From assembly GCF_014648295.1 (NCBI RefSeq), contig NZ_BMQV01000029.1, positions 1-56,937 on the forward strand: a stretch of 56,937 nucleotides of DNA, in the 5' to 3' direction. Shown here one piece after another: positions 36,341 to 43,797 of the stretch; the stretch's first letter is position 1, and each line of letters opens with the position of its first letter. This stretch comes from Shewanella saliphila (lineage in GTDB: Bacteria; Pseudomonadota; Gammaproteobacteria; Enterobacterales; Shewanellaceae). A model generated the notes under the pieces. The model was not told where the DNA came from. It was given only the letters and a program-made list of their open reading frames with translations, and searched no databases. A program made the translations under genes and the position numbers.

Positions 36341-38140
36341 GTGGCAATTCCGTGGGATGTAAATCAAGATTATCATTCGAGCGCTAACACTGACTCATTA
36401 TGTGTGCATCATCTAGATATTCGGTTACAAGTTGATTTTGACTCTCAACAATTAACCGGAAAAGTGAGCTTGTCTTTCACTCGTAAGCAGAAGCAATCGA
36501 CATTGATACTTGATTGCCGTGACTTGCTCATTGATAGCATTACTGATCTTGAAGGCCAGTTACTGACATACCAGTGTCGCGAAGTTAATACTATTGTTGG
36601 GCAGCAATATCTTATTGAGGTTGGGCTAACAATCACTGAAGTAGTGGTTCATTATCGTACGTCCTCTTCAGCGCAGGGATTGCAGTGGTTAACTCCAGAG
36701 CAAACCTTAGGGAAGCAATACCCTTATTTATTTAGTCAATCTCAGCCAATTAATGCCCGCAGTTGGTTACCGCTACAAGACACCCCAAAAGCGCGAATTA
36801 CCTTTAATGCTACTGTCAATGTACCAAAAGGCTTTCGTGCAGTAATGAGTGCCACTAACAATCCGCAAATGCCTGATGATGGGGTATTTTCGTTTTGTAT
36901 GGACAAACCTATCCCAACTCATTTACTTGCGATAGCTGTGGGCGATTTAGCTTTTAAGGCTACAGGCCCAAGAAGTGGTATTTATACCGAACCCGCCTTA
37001 CTTGATGCCGCAGCGCGTGAGTTTGAAGATACTGAAGCAATGATCCAAGTAGCAGAATCTTTACTTGGACCCTACGCGTGGGGGCGATATGACATGATTG
37101 TGTTGCCACCCAGTTTTCCGTTTGGCGGCATGGAGAACCCCATGCTAGCGTTTATGACACCCACGTTAATCGCAGGGGATAAAAGTTTAGTGTCGACGGT
37201 GGCACACGAACTTGCACACTCCTGGACAGGTAATCTTGTCAGTAATGCCACTTGGCGAGATTTATGGCTAAACGAAGGATTTACCACTTATTTTACCAAT
37301 CGAATTGTTGAAGCGGTTTATGGTAAAGAACAGGCTGAATTAGAGTGGGTGATTGAATATGGCCGGCTTGTTGAAGAAATGCAGTCAATGCCTCTTGCTG
37401 AGCAAACGTTACCCGCTAATGTGCAAGATCGCGATCCAAACTTAGCCTTTAATCGTTTCACTTACGACAAAGCTTCTATGTTTGTCCATGAACTTGAAAG
37501 TCGGTTAGGGCGAGCAGCCTTTGATCTATTTTTGCGCCAATATGTTGAACACTTTGCATTTAGCGCCATTACAACCGAGTCATTTGTGGAATATGCTCAG
37601 CAAACATTGTTAGTCACACATGGTGATAAACTCAGTTTAAATGTGCTTAATGAATGGATTTATGGACAAGGATTACCTGATTGGTTTGTGGCTCCAACCT
37701 CCACCAGTTTCGATAAAGTGAATGCTGCCTTGGCGGCATTTATTGGAGGCGCTCCTGCGCATACCTTAGCGGTTGCGCAATGGCGAGTACATCATTGGCA
37801 ATACTTTTTAATTAAGCTTCCTTTGGTTGTCAGTCAATCGATGTTGCTAGACTTAGATGAGGCATTTCAATTAACGGGTCATCAAAATGCTGACATTGCA
37901 TGTGATTGGTACCGGGTGGCTATCCGCAATCATTTTGATCCGGTTTTACCAGAGTTATCAATATATTTATGCAAAATCGGCCGAGGGAAATTTGTTAGAC
38001 CATTGTTTACTGAGTTACAAGTTGCAGGATATAAGCAAGAGCTTGTCACGATTTACAATCAAGCCCGTCTTGGTTATCACCCATCATTACAAGTGCAATT
38101 AGATGCATTGTTGCGGGTTGATATTGGGTTGATAGGATAA
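36341..38140 (+). CDS. M1-family zinc aminopeptidase, leukotriene-A4-hydrolase-like
   Basis: 599-aa cytoplasmic or periplasm-associated aminopeptidase with no signal peptide. Start GTG 36341 lies 5-6 nt after AGAGG; the in-frame GTG at 36335 overlaps that site. N-terminal beta domain about 1-195, substrate-anchoring FGGMENPM near 262, zinc site HELAHSW at 289 with the third ligand Glu in LWLNEGFTTYF, and a helical C-terminal domain like the LTA4H C-terminal repeat (about 450-599). In bacteria these are aminopeptidases; epoxide hydrolase activity is not implied. The gene is bracketed by small-RNA candidates on the opposite strand. Confidence 0.93.
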   Translation: MAIPWDVNQDYHSSANTDSLCVHHLDIRLQVDFDSQQLTGKVSLSFTRKQKQSTLILDCRDLLIDSITDLEGQLLTYQCREVNTIVGQQYLIEVGLTITEVVVHYRTSSSAQGLQWLTPEQTLGKQYPYLFSQSQPINARSWLPLQDTPKARITFNATVNVPKGFRAVMSATNNPQMPDDGVFSFCMDKPIPTHLLAIAVGDLAFKATGPRSGIYTEPALLDAAAREFEDTEAMIQVAESLLGPYAWGRYDMIVLPPSFPFGGMENPMLAFMTPTLIAGDKSLVSTVAHELAHSWTGNLVSNATWRDLWLNEGFTTYFTNRIVEAVYGKEQAELEWVIEYGRLVEEMQSMPLAEQTLPANVQDRDPNLAFNRFTYDKASMFVHELESRLGRAAFDLFLRQYVEHFAFSAITTESFVEYAQQTLLVTHGDKLSLNVLNEWIYGQGLPDWFVAPTSTSFDKVNAALAAFIGGAPAHTLAVAQWRVHHWQYFLIKLPLVVSQSMLLDLDEAFQLTGHQNADIACDWYRVAIRNHFDPVLPELSIYLCKIGRGKFVRPLFTELQVAGYKQELVTIYNQARLGYHPSLQVQLDALLRVDIGLIG

Positions 38141-38149
38141 AAACGAGAT

Positions 38150-38398
38150 AAAAAAATGGCAGCCTATTGGCTGCCAAAATAACTCTTTACGGGTTGTCAT
38201 CAACAGTGCGCTAGCGTGTTAATACTTCCCAATGGGGATGATGAACAATAAACATTAAAAACAATAGCCGTAACTCAATCCTAACCTTAGTTGAGGTGAA
38301 CCGTTGAGTTGCATAAAATTAAACTACGGGGGAGAAGCTTACTTTTACTAACTCGCACTCACATCAACTGAATATAATCCGTTACACATTAAGCGTTA
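38150..38398 (-). ncRNA. Candidate sigma-E-type small RNA, copy B
   Basis: Predicted minus-strand RNA of about 249 nt. Terminator: GGCAGCC (38169-38175, reverse complement) pairs over 7 bp with 38158-38164 around a 4-nt loop, then seven U (38150-38156). An internal hairpin spans about 38191-38230 and includes the 20-mer AACAGTGCGCTAGCGTGTTA (plus strand, 38202-38221), which is identical in copy C. Conserved core UUGUUCAUCAU is complementary to 38238-38248. The 3' end lies 10 nt past the M1 aminopeptidase stop on the other strand, so the two transcripts converge. No family recognised. Confidence 0.7.
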
Positions 38399-38404
38399 CA
38401 TATA

Positions 38405-38433
38405 TTCAGACTGGGCTTTATTGGAAAAGTTCA
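38405..38433 (-). promoter_or_regulatory. RpoE-like promoter of small RNA copy B
   Basis: TGAACTT (38427-38433), 15-nt spacer, GTCTGAA (38405-38411), read on the minus strand. Followed by TATATG as in copy A. An AT-rich tract (AAAATTTTTTAAA on the plus strand) lies just upstream, as an UP-like element, also in copies A and C. Confidence 0.7.
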
Positions 38434-38634
38434 CTGCTGTGATTAAAATTTTTTAAATGATTAAAAAAAGCGTTCTTTTTGCCCTGAATTTAGTCAATGA
38501 ATGACGTTTGATTTGCTTTTTTTGCCTTACATTTTTGTGACTTAGCAACGTTATATGATGATTAGATTAAATGTTTGTCGTGATTATCTGCAGGTTTTTA
38601 GTGTTGATGAGTCATTTTTTGATGAAAAAAAAGC

Positions 38635-38847
38635 AAAAAAAAGGGCAACCTAATTAGGTTGCCTAAGTCGTTCTTTGCGGGATGTGATTAACAGTGCGCT
38701 AGCGTGTTAACACTCCCAAATAGGGATGATGATGAACAATGAATCTAAAACTGTGTAACAAGACAAAAAGATGGAGATGATATCTTTGTGTCTACAGGTG
38801 AATAACGTTGGATGAAAACGTTACAATCAGCTGTGTCTTTCATGCTA
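38635..38847 (-). ncRNA. Candidate sigma-E-type small RNA, copy C
   Basis: Predicted minus-strand RNA of about 213 nt. Terminator: 8-bp stem GGCAACCU/AGGUUGCC with AAUU loop (38644-38663), then eight U (38635-38642) and a second U-rich stretch. Internal hairpin 38679-38717: GGGA/TCCC, GTG/CAC and TTAAC/GTTAA stacked under a GCGCTAGC-containing loop. Core UUGUUCAUCAU is complementary to 38729-38739. Best conserved with copy B. The plus strand shows only a 10-codon mini-ORF here. Confidence 0.7.
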
Positions 38848-38853
38848 CATAAA

Positions 38854-38882
38854 TTAAGACTCAGGTTTTTTTTAAAAGTTCA
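38854..38882 (-). promoter_or_regulatory. RpoE-like promoter of small RNA copy C
   Basis: TGAACTT (38876-38882), 15-nt spacer, GTCTTAA (38854-38860) on the minus strand. Confidence 0.65.
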
Positions 38883-38944
38883 CGCAAATTGAAAATTTTT
38901 TTAAAAAACGTAATCGTGTGGAATCGCAATGAACTTTTAGGCAT

Positions 38945-39047
38945 AAAAAAAGGCAACCAACTGATTGCCTATCGATCGACTTAGCGATCAAGGGGACCGC
39001 GCTAGAAGTCCCAGGGAGATGATGAACAATAAAAGTAATTTCACTGT
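38945..39047 (-). ncRNA. Candidate sigma-E-type small RNA, copy D (short)
   Basis: Predicted minus-strand RNA of about 103 nt, the shortest copy. Terminator GGCAAUC-AGUU-GGUUGCC (38952-38969) then seven U (38945-38951). One pair is a G-U wobble on the minus strand but a C-A mismatch on the plus strand, which supports the minus direction. Internal hairpins include GGGAC/GTCCC (38992-39012) and GATCG/GCGATC (38974-38989). Core UUGUUCAUCAU is complementary to 39019-39029. Its -10 element is the weakest of the four. Confidence 0.6.
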
Positions 39048-39053
39048 TATATA

Positions 39054-39082
39054 TTTTGAGTGTTGTTACGTAAAAAAGTTCA
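39054..39082 (-). promoter_or_regulatory. RpoE-like promoter of small RNA copy D (weak -10)
   Basis: TGAACTT (39076-39082), 15-nt spacer, CTCAAAA (39054-39060) on the minus strand; -35 and spacing are kept, the -10 is diverged. Confidence 0.5.
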
Positions 39083-39207
39083 ATGTTTAAGAGCTTTTTA
39101 TGCATTTAATTGAAATTAATTTTTTATTCCTATTAAATTAATAGCTTATTTTTTCATGTTTTCAAGCTTGCTGCATACCTTTACAAGCGTAAACCTAAGT
39201 CTAAAGG

Positions 39208-39693
39208 CTAGCCAAGCAGCTTTTCTATGGTAGTCCTCAACTCTTCAGGTTTGGTTGTTGGTGCATATCGCTCAATAACATGGCCTTGCTTATCAACTAA
39301 AAATTTAGTGAAGTTCCATTTAATCGATTCGCTGCCTAATAACCCTTTTGCTGATTGCTTAAGGTGTTGGTATAGAGGATGACTATTGGCACCATTCACT
39401 TCAATTTTGCTAAACAGTGGGAAGGTCACACCGAAGTTAAGTTCACAAAATTGACTAATTTCAGCGTCATCACCTTGTTCTTGCTTACCGAACTGATTGC
39501 ACGGAAAGCCTAAAATGACCAAGCCTCGGTCTTTGTATTGTTGGTAAAGAGACTCTAGTGCCTGATATTGCGGGGTAAATCCGCACTTACTGGCAGTGTT
39601 AACAATCAACAAGACCTTATCTTTGAACGTTTCCATGGCAACGTCATTGCCTTTAATATTTTTTACTGTGATTGGATAAATAGCATTGCTCAT
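39208..39693 (-). CDS. Glutathione peroxidase family protein (thiol peroxidase)
   Basis: 161-aa cytoplasmic peroxidase of the GPx/BtuE type that reduces hydroperoxides, in bacteria often with thioredoxin. Active-site Cys37 lies in [13 protein letters not shown]; the tetrad partners are in [12 protein letters not shown] (Gln) and [11 protein letters not shown] (Trp, Asn). A second Cys in FPCNQF could act as resolving residue. The ATG at 39693 follows AAGGAG by 8 nt; a TTG one codon upstream is disfavoured. Single gene. Confidence 0.93.
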   Translation of the reverse strand: MSNAIYPITVKNIKGNDVAMETFKDKVLLIVNTASKCGFTPQYQALESLYQQYKDRGLVILGFPCNQFGKQEQGDDAEISQFCELNFGVTFPLFSKIEVNGANSHPLYQHLKQSAKGLLGSESIKWNFTKFLVDKQGHVIERYAPTTKPEELRTTIEKLLG

Positions 39694-39845
39694 CAACGAA
39701 CTCCTTAGTGTAAAATATTGACTATAATATAGATCTTAATAGTTAGCAATTAAGTTGCGTGCAATTTAATTTATCTATTTGCTTATCAATAACAATTTCA
39801 ATATAGTTTGCGCTTATTTGGCTATAGAGAATTAGGGGCGGGCTT

Positions 39846-41240
39846 ATGAATGATTTAAAGAACGAACTTAACTCTGATGAAATCGACTTAAACTCATCCC
39901 CACAAGCTGATGTTAGTCAGGTGGTGCTTCAACTCACTGAAGTTGAAGGAGAAGAGCAGGCCGAAGTGTTTAGCGAAATCCTTATCGATGCTGAACCCGG
40001 CACCATCGCACTATTACTCGAATCGTTACCACTTGATGAACGTTATGAACGTTGGCAACAAGTTGACGTAGAAGAGCGTGTCGATGTCCTTAACTTAATG
40101 CGTGCAGATCCTCGTTTAGGCATTTTAAAGAAAATGCCCGACGAGGAACTGGATTTACTCTTTTCGCAATTAAGTCCAGAAGATCTCATTGAGTGGAGTG
40201 ACTCGTTACCCGACAATATCACCGATCGTGCTTTGGCACAGATGGGTGAGCGTCAACGTAAACACTTTGAGCTATACGATCAATATACTGAAAATGAAAT
40301 TGGTCGTTATGCTGATCACCAAATGCTAGCATTAAATCCAACCTCTACGGTGGCGCAAGGGCAGCGATTTTTTAGACGTATCGATTTAGATTGTAATGAC
40401 CACTTATTTTTAGTGGACAACAATGATAAATATTTAGGTACAGTGCGTCGTTACGATGTATTTAAAACGGCCGACACAAACACTATTCTGCAATCATTAA
40501 AGTGGGATGACAGCCGTGTTATCTCCGCTGACTCGTCTTTGATTGAAGCCGCAGAGGCCATTGAGCACAGTCGTGAACTTGAATTGCCCGTGGTCGATGA
40601 AGAGGGCATTTTGATTGGCCGTATGACACTTCGTACTGCGACAGCTTTAGTGCGTGAACATTATGAAGCGCAGTTAATGGCAACAGCCGGTATGGATGAG
40701 CATGACGATTTATTTGCGCCGATTGTTGTAGGTGCCAAGCGCCGTGCGGTATGGCTAGGGATTAACTTACTCACGGCCTTTTTAGCGTCTGCTACGATTG
40801 GTATGTTTGAAAATGTATTATCTCAAGTGGTTGCATTGGCGGTGTTGATGCCTATTGTTGCTTCTATGGGGGGGATTGCCGGGAGTCAATCATTAACGCT
40901 GATGATCCGTGGTATGGCGATGGGTCAAATTACCGCGGGTAACGTGATGTCGTTAATGAAAAACGAACTGGGTATTGGCGCACTCAATGGCACCTTATGG
41001 GCCATAGTTATTGGGATCATTGCGGGCTGGTGGTTTGGAGACAATGTTATGGGGATCGTGATTGCCTGTGCGATTTTGATCAACATGGCAGTCGCCGCCA
41101 TTGCTGGGGTCATGGTGCCAATGGTGTTACAGCGTTTTAACCAAGATGCTGCGTTATCGGGTTCTGTGATTTTAACTACGGTTACTGATGTTGTTGGTTT
41201 TTTCACTTTTTTAGGTTTGGCTTCAATACTTTACCTATAA
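39846..41240 (+). CDS. mgtE: Magnesium transporter MgtE
   Basis: 464-aa Mg2+ channel/transporter of the inner membrane. Acidic N domain (about 30-130; EERVDVLNLMRADPRLGILK), two CBS domains (about 140-260; LALNPTSTVAQGQRFFRR and DSSLIEAAEAIEHSRELELP), a plug helix, then five transmembrane helices (about 295-464) with the selectivity-region sequence MPIVASMGGIAGSQSLTL. Mg2+ bound to the cytosolic domains is known to close the pore. No Mg riboswitch is seen in the 150-nt leader. Followed by a hairpin terminator. Confidence 0.96.
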   Translation: MNDLKNELNSDEIDLNSSPQADVSQVVLQLTEVEGEEQAEVFSEILIDAEPGTIALLLESLPLDERYERWQQVDVEERVDVLNLMRADPRLGILKKMPDEELDLLFSQLSPEDLIEWSDSLPDNITDRALAQMGERQRKHFELYDQYTENEIGRYADHQMLALNPTSTVAQGQRFFRRIDLDCNDHLFLVDNNDKYLGTVRRYDVFKTADTNTILQSLKWDDSRVISADSSLIEAAEAIEHSRELELPVVDEEGILIGRMTLRTATALVREHYEAQLMATAGMDEHDDLFAPIVVGAKRRAVWLGINLLTAFLASATIGMFENVLSQVVALAVLMPIVASMGGIAGSQSLTLMIRGMAMGQITAGNVMSLMKNELGIGALNGTLWAIVIGIIAGWWFGDNVMGIVIACAILINMAVAAIAGVMVPMVLQRFNQDAALSGSVILTTVTDVVGFFTFLGLASILYL

Positions 41241-41289
41241 AAATTTGGTTTAAAACCCAATTAACCATAACATGTGTTTTGATATAAAG

Positions 41290-41320
41290 ATGGTCTTGAA
41301 TTACTCAAGGCCATTTTTTT
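41290..41320 (+). terminator. Terminator after mgtE
   Basis: ATGGTCTTGA pairs with TCAAGGCCAT (one G-U) across ATTAC, followed by seven T. Confidence 0.85.
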
Positions 41321-41325
41321 GCAAC

Positions 41326-41356
41326 AAAAAAGCAAGTTGCGAGCAACTTGCTTTTT
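41326..41356. terminator. Terminator hairpin for the 53-aa protein gene (bidirectional)
   Basis: AAAAAGCAAGTTGC pairs with GCAACTTGCTTTTT around GA. A-run on the left gives a U-tail on the minus strand, right for the small gene at 41383-41544. Confidence 0.85.
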
Positions 41357-41382
41357 AAACTTGATGAGAAAACCTTATTAGT

Positions 41383-41544
41383 TTATTTCCACTTAGCAGG
41401 TGCAAACTCCACTTCAGCGTTATCGTCAAAGTAACGGCGTTTAATATCACGACGACGTTGTTTTACTTTTTTCGATTTTGGTTTTCCCTTGATGTTATCG
41501 CCCCATGGCGCATCATCTTCATCAAATTCAAATGAGTGTGACAT
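41383..41544 (-). CDS. Small basic protein of 53 aa, unknown function
   Basis: Minus-strand ORF from ATG 41544 to TAA 41383. It begins acidic (MSHSFEFDEDDAPWGDN), then has a Lys/Arg-rich middle (KGKPKSKKVKQRRRDIKRRY) and ends DDNAEVEFAPAKWK. No signal or membrane segment. The highly basic centre suggests RNA, DNA or ribosome contact, but no domain is recognised. A clean terminator immediately downstream (41326-41356) and non-random composition support it as real. The ribosome-binding site is weak (CTGGAAT). Confidence 0.75.
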   Translation of the reverse strand: MSHSFEFDEDDAPWGDNIKGKPKSKKVKQRRRDIKRRYFDDNAEVEFAPAKWK

Positions 41545-41856
41545 TTTCAACATTCCAGATAACTGTACCGCTGTTGGTACAACTTCTTTTTACCTAAAGT
41601 TAATAATAAGCTAAAGCAAAATATTTCATATTTCACGGTAAAAATTATTGCACGTTGTAATGACATTGATATGACAGCTCAATTTAGGCCTTAGTATTTA
41701 ATTCTTGTTCGTGTTGAAATTGTTTAAGGCACAAAGAAAGCTGTTGTTGCCATGGTTTAGTGACTGTCGAGTGAGACTTTAGCGCCTTTACCGCGCAGCA
41801 TGCGGGGTGCCGCTGAAAGTTGTTCTTATGAAATGAGATTAAAGCCGAGTTTATCT
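41545..41856. other. Intergenic region with an unstarted open frame behind nlpE
   Basis: 312 nt. On the minus strand a frame open from about 41900 (inside the nlpE end, other phase) to a stop at 41684 reads NNFQRHPACCAVKALKSHST and TKPWQQQLSLCLKQFQHEQE. It has no ATG/GTG start or ribosome-binding site. It looks protein-like and may be the tail of a lost gene, but I do not recognise it. The rest is AT-rich promoter-like DNA for the 53-aa gene. Confidence 0.3.
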
Positions 41857-42291
41857 TTAGTATTGCTCTGGTGGATTGTTTTTTAGATGTTCTTTAGTTG
41901 TTATTTTGTTTACTCGATATCGTTCGGCATCGGGCCCGGTAATTCGGTTAAATTGAACATCGAGTAGGTATAAATGTTCGGAGTAAACTTGATAAATATG
42001 GCCTCGGTCTAAAATGATGATATTACCTGTGTTATCCCACTTAAAGGTGCCGTTACCGCTATATGGATGCGGGTCACTGCCTAGTCTAACTGTGTGAATA
42101 ATATAATGATTTGGTAATATCAGCTCTATTGTGGTGTCCATGCCATCACAGCTAGGGCAAGGAAAGACGCCGTGATATATCCCTTGCCACTGCAACGTAT
42201 TTCTACTGCTGGTGGCAATATCTTCAACTGATGGGGCTGGTTGGCCGCATCCTAGTAATAACAAAATCACTATAAACGATACATTTTTCAT
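41857..42291 (-). CDS. NlpE-like outer-membrane lipoprotein
   Basis: 144-aa lipoprotein. Lipobox LLLGC gives lipidated Cys15. The mature part has the NlpE N-terminal domain: WQGIYHGVFPCPSCDGMDTTI with a CPSC motif, then beta strands ending with the VYSEHLYLLDVQFNRITG hairpin. In E. coli NlpE reports surface contact, copper and lipoprotein defects to CpxA; this protein lacks the second, OB-fold domain of E. coli NlpE. A Cpx link is not shown here. Confidence 0.88.
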   Translation of the reverse strand: MKNVSFIVILLLLGCGQPAPSVEDIATSSRNTLQWQGIYHGVFPCPSCDGMDTTIELILPNHYIIHTVRLGSDPHPYSGNGTFKWDNTGNIIILDRGHIYQVYSEHLYLLDVQFNRITGPDAERYRVNKITTKEHLKNNPPEQY

Positions 42292-42491
42292 CTAAATTCC
42301 CTTTAGATATAAAATTGTCGTGACGATTAGGGGTTACGTTCCAATGCAGTTTATTGTTTTTACACTGTCATGATAAATTGCACTTTGTATTACCCATAGC
42401 CTAGGTAGGACTGATAGTGTTTTCAAACTCTAATCTAATAGATAGAGTTAAGCACAACTTTAGTTATATCACATATATTAAATCTGAGTAG

Positions 42492-43619
42492 TTATACTTT
42501 AGTTTGGATATTGAAGAATTGTTTAATTTCATCTATTTGTGCCATAGCATCTTGGTAACCTAAATCGATTAATGTTGTTGTATAGCTTTTTTCAAAGAGT
42601 AAATAGGACACGATACTTGAGTCTGATTGTCTATTAATGCCAAAAAACTTTAACAGGGTTTTGATTGCAAAAGGCATGTCGTCATAAAACCGTGCGGCAA
42701 TACGGCTTAAATCTTGACTGGGTTTAATCACTAATGTGTCGATATGACGTAAATTTAATGAGTCTCTGTCTTCAGGGGTGATTTTAGATAATGTGTTATT
42801 GACTCGTTGCAGCCGCTCTAAATCACTATTTAAGGTGTCAGAGAAAATAGTATCGAGTAAGTGACCCACAATTGTGGCTGTTTTTGGATGGTATTCAAAC
42901 TCAATGGGAAAGTGTTTGTGCGGACTATCTAAATTAATCACAAATATTTTGCTAGCCCCTAAATGTATTGGGCTAGAAAGTGGAGACAATTGATGTACAG
43001 ACCCGTCACCATAATAAGCTTGGTTTAACTTAATCGATGGAAATACCATGGGAATGGCTGAACTGGCGAGTAAGTGCTCAGTATTAAGATGGCTACGTGA
43101 GCCAATTCTTCTTGCGCGTTGCCAATCTTCAATGTATTGATTACCTTGATAAAAGCTGTATGAGCGTGAGTTGTTGTAGCATGAGGCATCAATGCTGATT
43201 GCTTTTAGTGCATTATGGCTAATGTTGCGGTCAATTCGTTCAAAATCGATAAGATTATTAAGCAAGTTTCTTAACGGTTGGTTATCAAGCAGGCTACCCG
43301 CATCGGTATTGACTTTATCATCTTGTAAGCCTTTGATTGCCATTCTGCCTAAGTGCCTCAGCACTTTCGGTATTTGGGTATGATAAACTTTGCTTGTTTC
43401 AAAATGGCGCCACACCCAATCAAGCTTTTTGACCCCTAAATGAAAACAAGAGGCATGGGTTGCTAAAGAGGTTGCATTAATGGCCCCAGCAGAAGTGCCG
43501 CAGATGATATCGAATGGAACATGATGGTTGCGTGGGTAAAATTGCACTAACGCCTTAAGCACACCAATTTGATATGCCGCTCTAGCGCCACCTCCACCTA
43601 AAACTAATGCTGTAGACAC
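42492..43619 (-). CDS. Patatin-like phospholipase
   Basis: 375-aa protein of the bacterial patatin family, GTG start at 43619. It has the glycine-rich oxyanion loop LGGGGARAAYQIG (residues 6-18), nucleophile serine in GTSAGA, and the catalytic Asp in YYGDGS. No signal peptide. Patatins cleave acyl chains from phospholipids or other lipids; substrate unknown. AAAGG lies rather far (about 13 nt) from the start, so initiation may be weak. Stands alone between nlpE and proS. Confidence 0.9.
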   Translation of the reverse strand: MSTALVLGGGGARAAYQIGVLKALVQFYPRNHHVPFDIICGTSAGAINATSLATHASCFHLGVKKLDWVWRHFETSKVYHTQIPKVLRHLGRMAIKGLQDDKVNTDAGSLLDNQPLRNLLNNLIDFERIDRNISHNALKAISIDASCYNNSRSYSFYQGNQYIEDWQRARRIGSRSHLNTEHLLASSAIPMVFPSIKLNQAYYGDGSVHQLSPLSSPIHLGASKIFVINLDSPHKHFPIEFEYHPKTATIVGHLLDTIFSDTLNSDLERLQRVNNTLSKITPEDRDSLNLRHIDTLVIKPSQDLSRIAARFYDDMPFAIKTLLKFFGINRQSDSSIVSYLLFEKSYTTTLIDLGYQDAMAQIDEIKQFFNIQTKV

Positions 43620-43741
43620 TGGTAATCTATATCCTTTGTGCGTAGATAAGAAACCATACTAGTATGAATTCTTTTTTTATGACACACCAGTGGGAAGGTC
43701 ATTAACTCTCTCATAATATGAAAACTTATACGGTGCCCAAT

Positions 43742-43769
43742 AAAAAACGCACTATAAAGTGCGTTTTTT
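43742..43769. terminator. Terminator after proS
   Basis: AAAAAACGCACT pairs with AGTGCGTTTTTT around ATAA, symmetric, so also functional on the minus strand for proS. Confidence 0.9.
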
Positions 43770-43797
43770 GGGACTTTGGTGACAGCGCTAAATTGAG

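Noticed and set aside
38150..39030. Repeated hairpin units read as integron attC sites or a CRISPR-like array
   Set aside because: Spacing is irregular, no integrase or cas genes, no cassette ORFs, and no attC core arrangement; promoters and terminators explain the units better.
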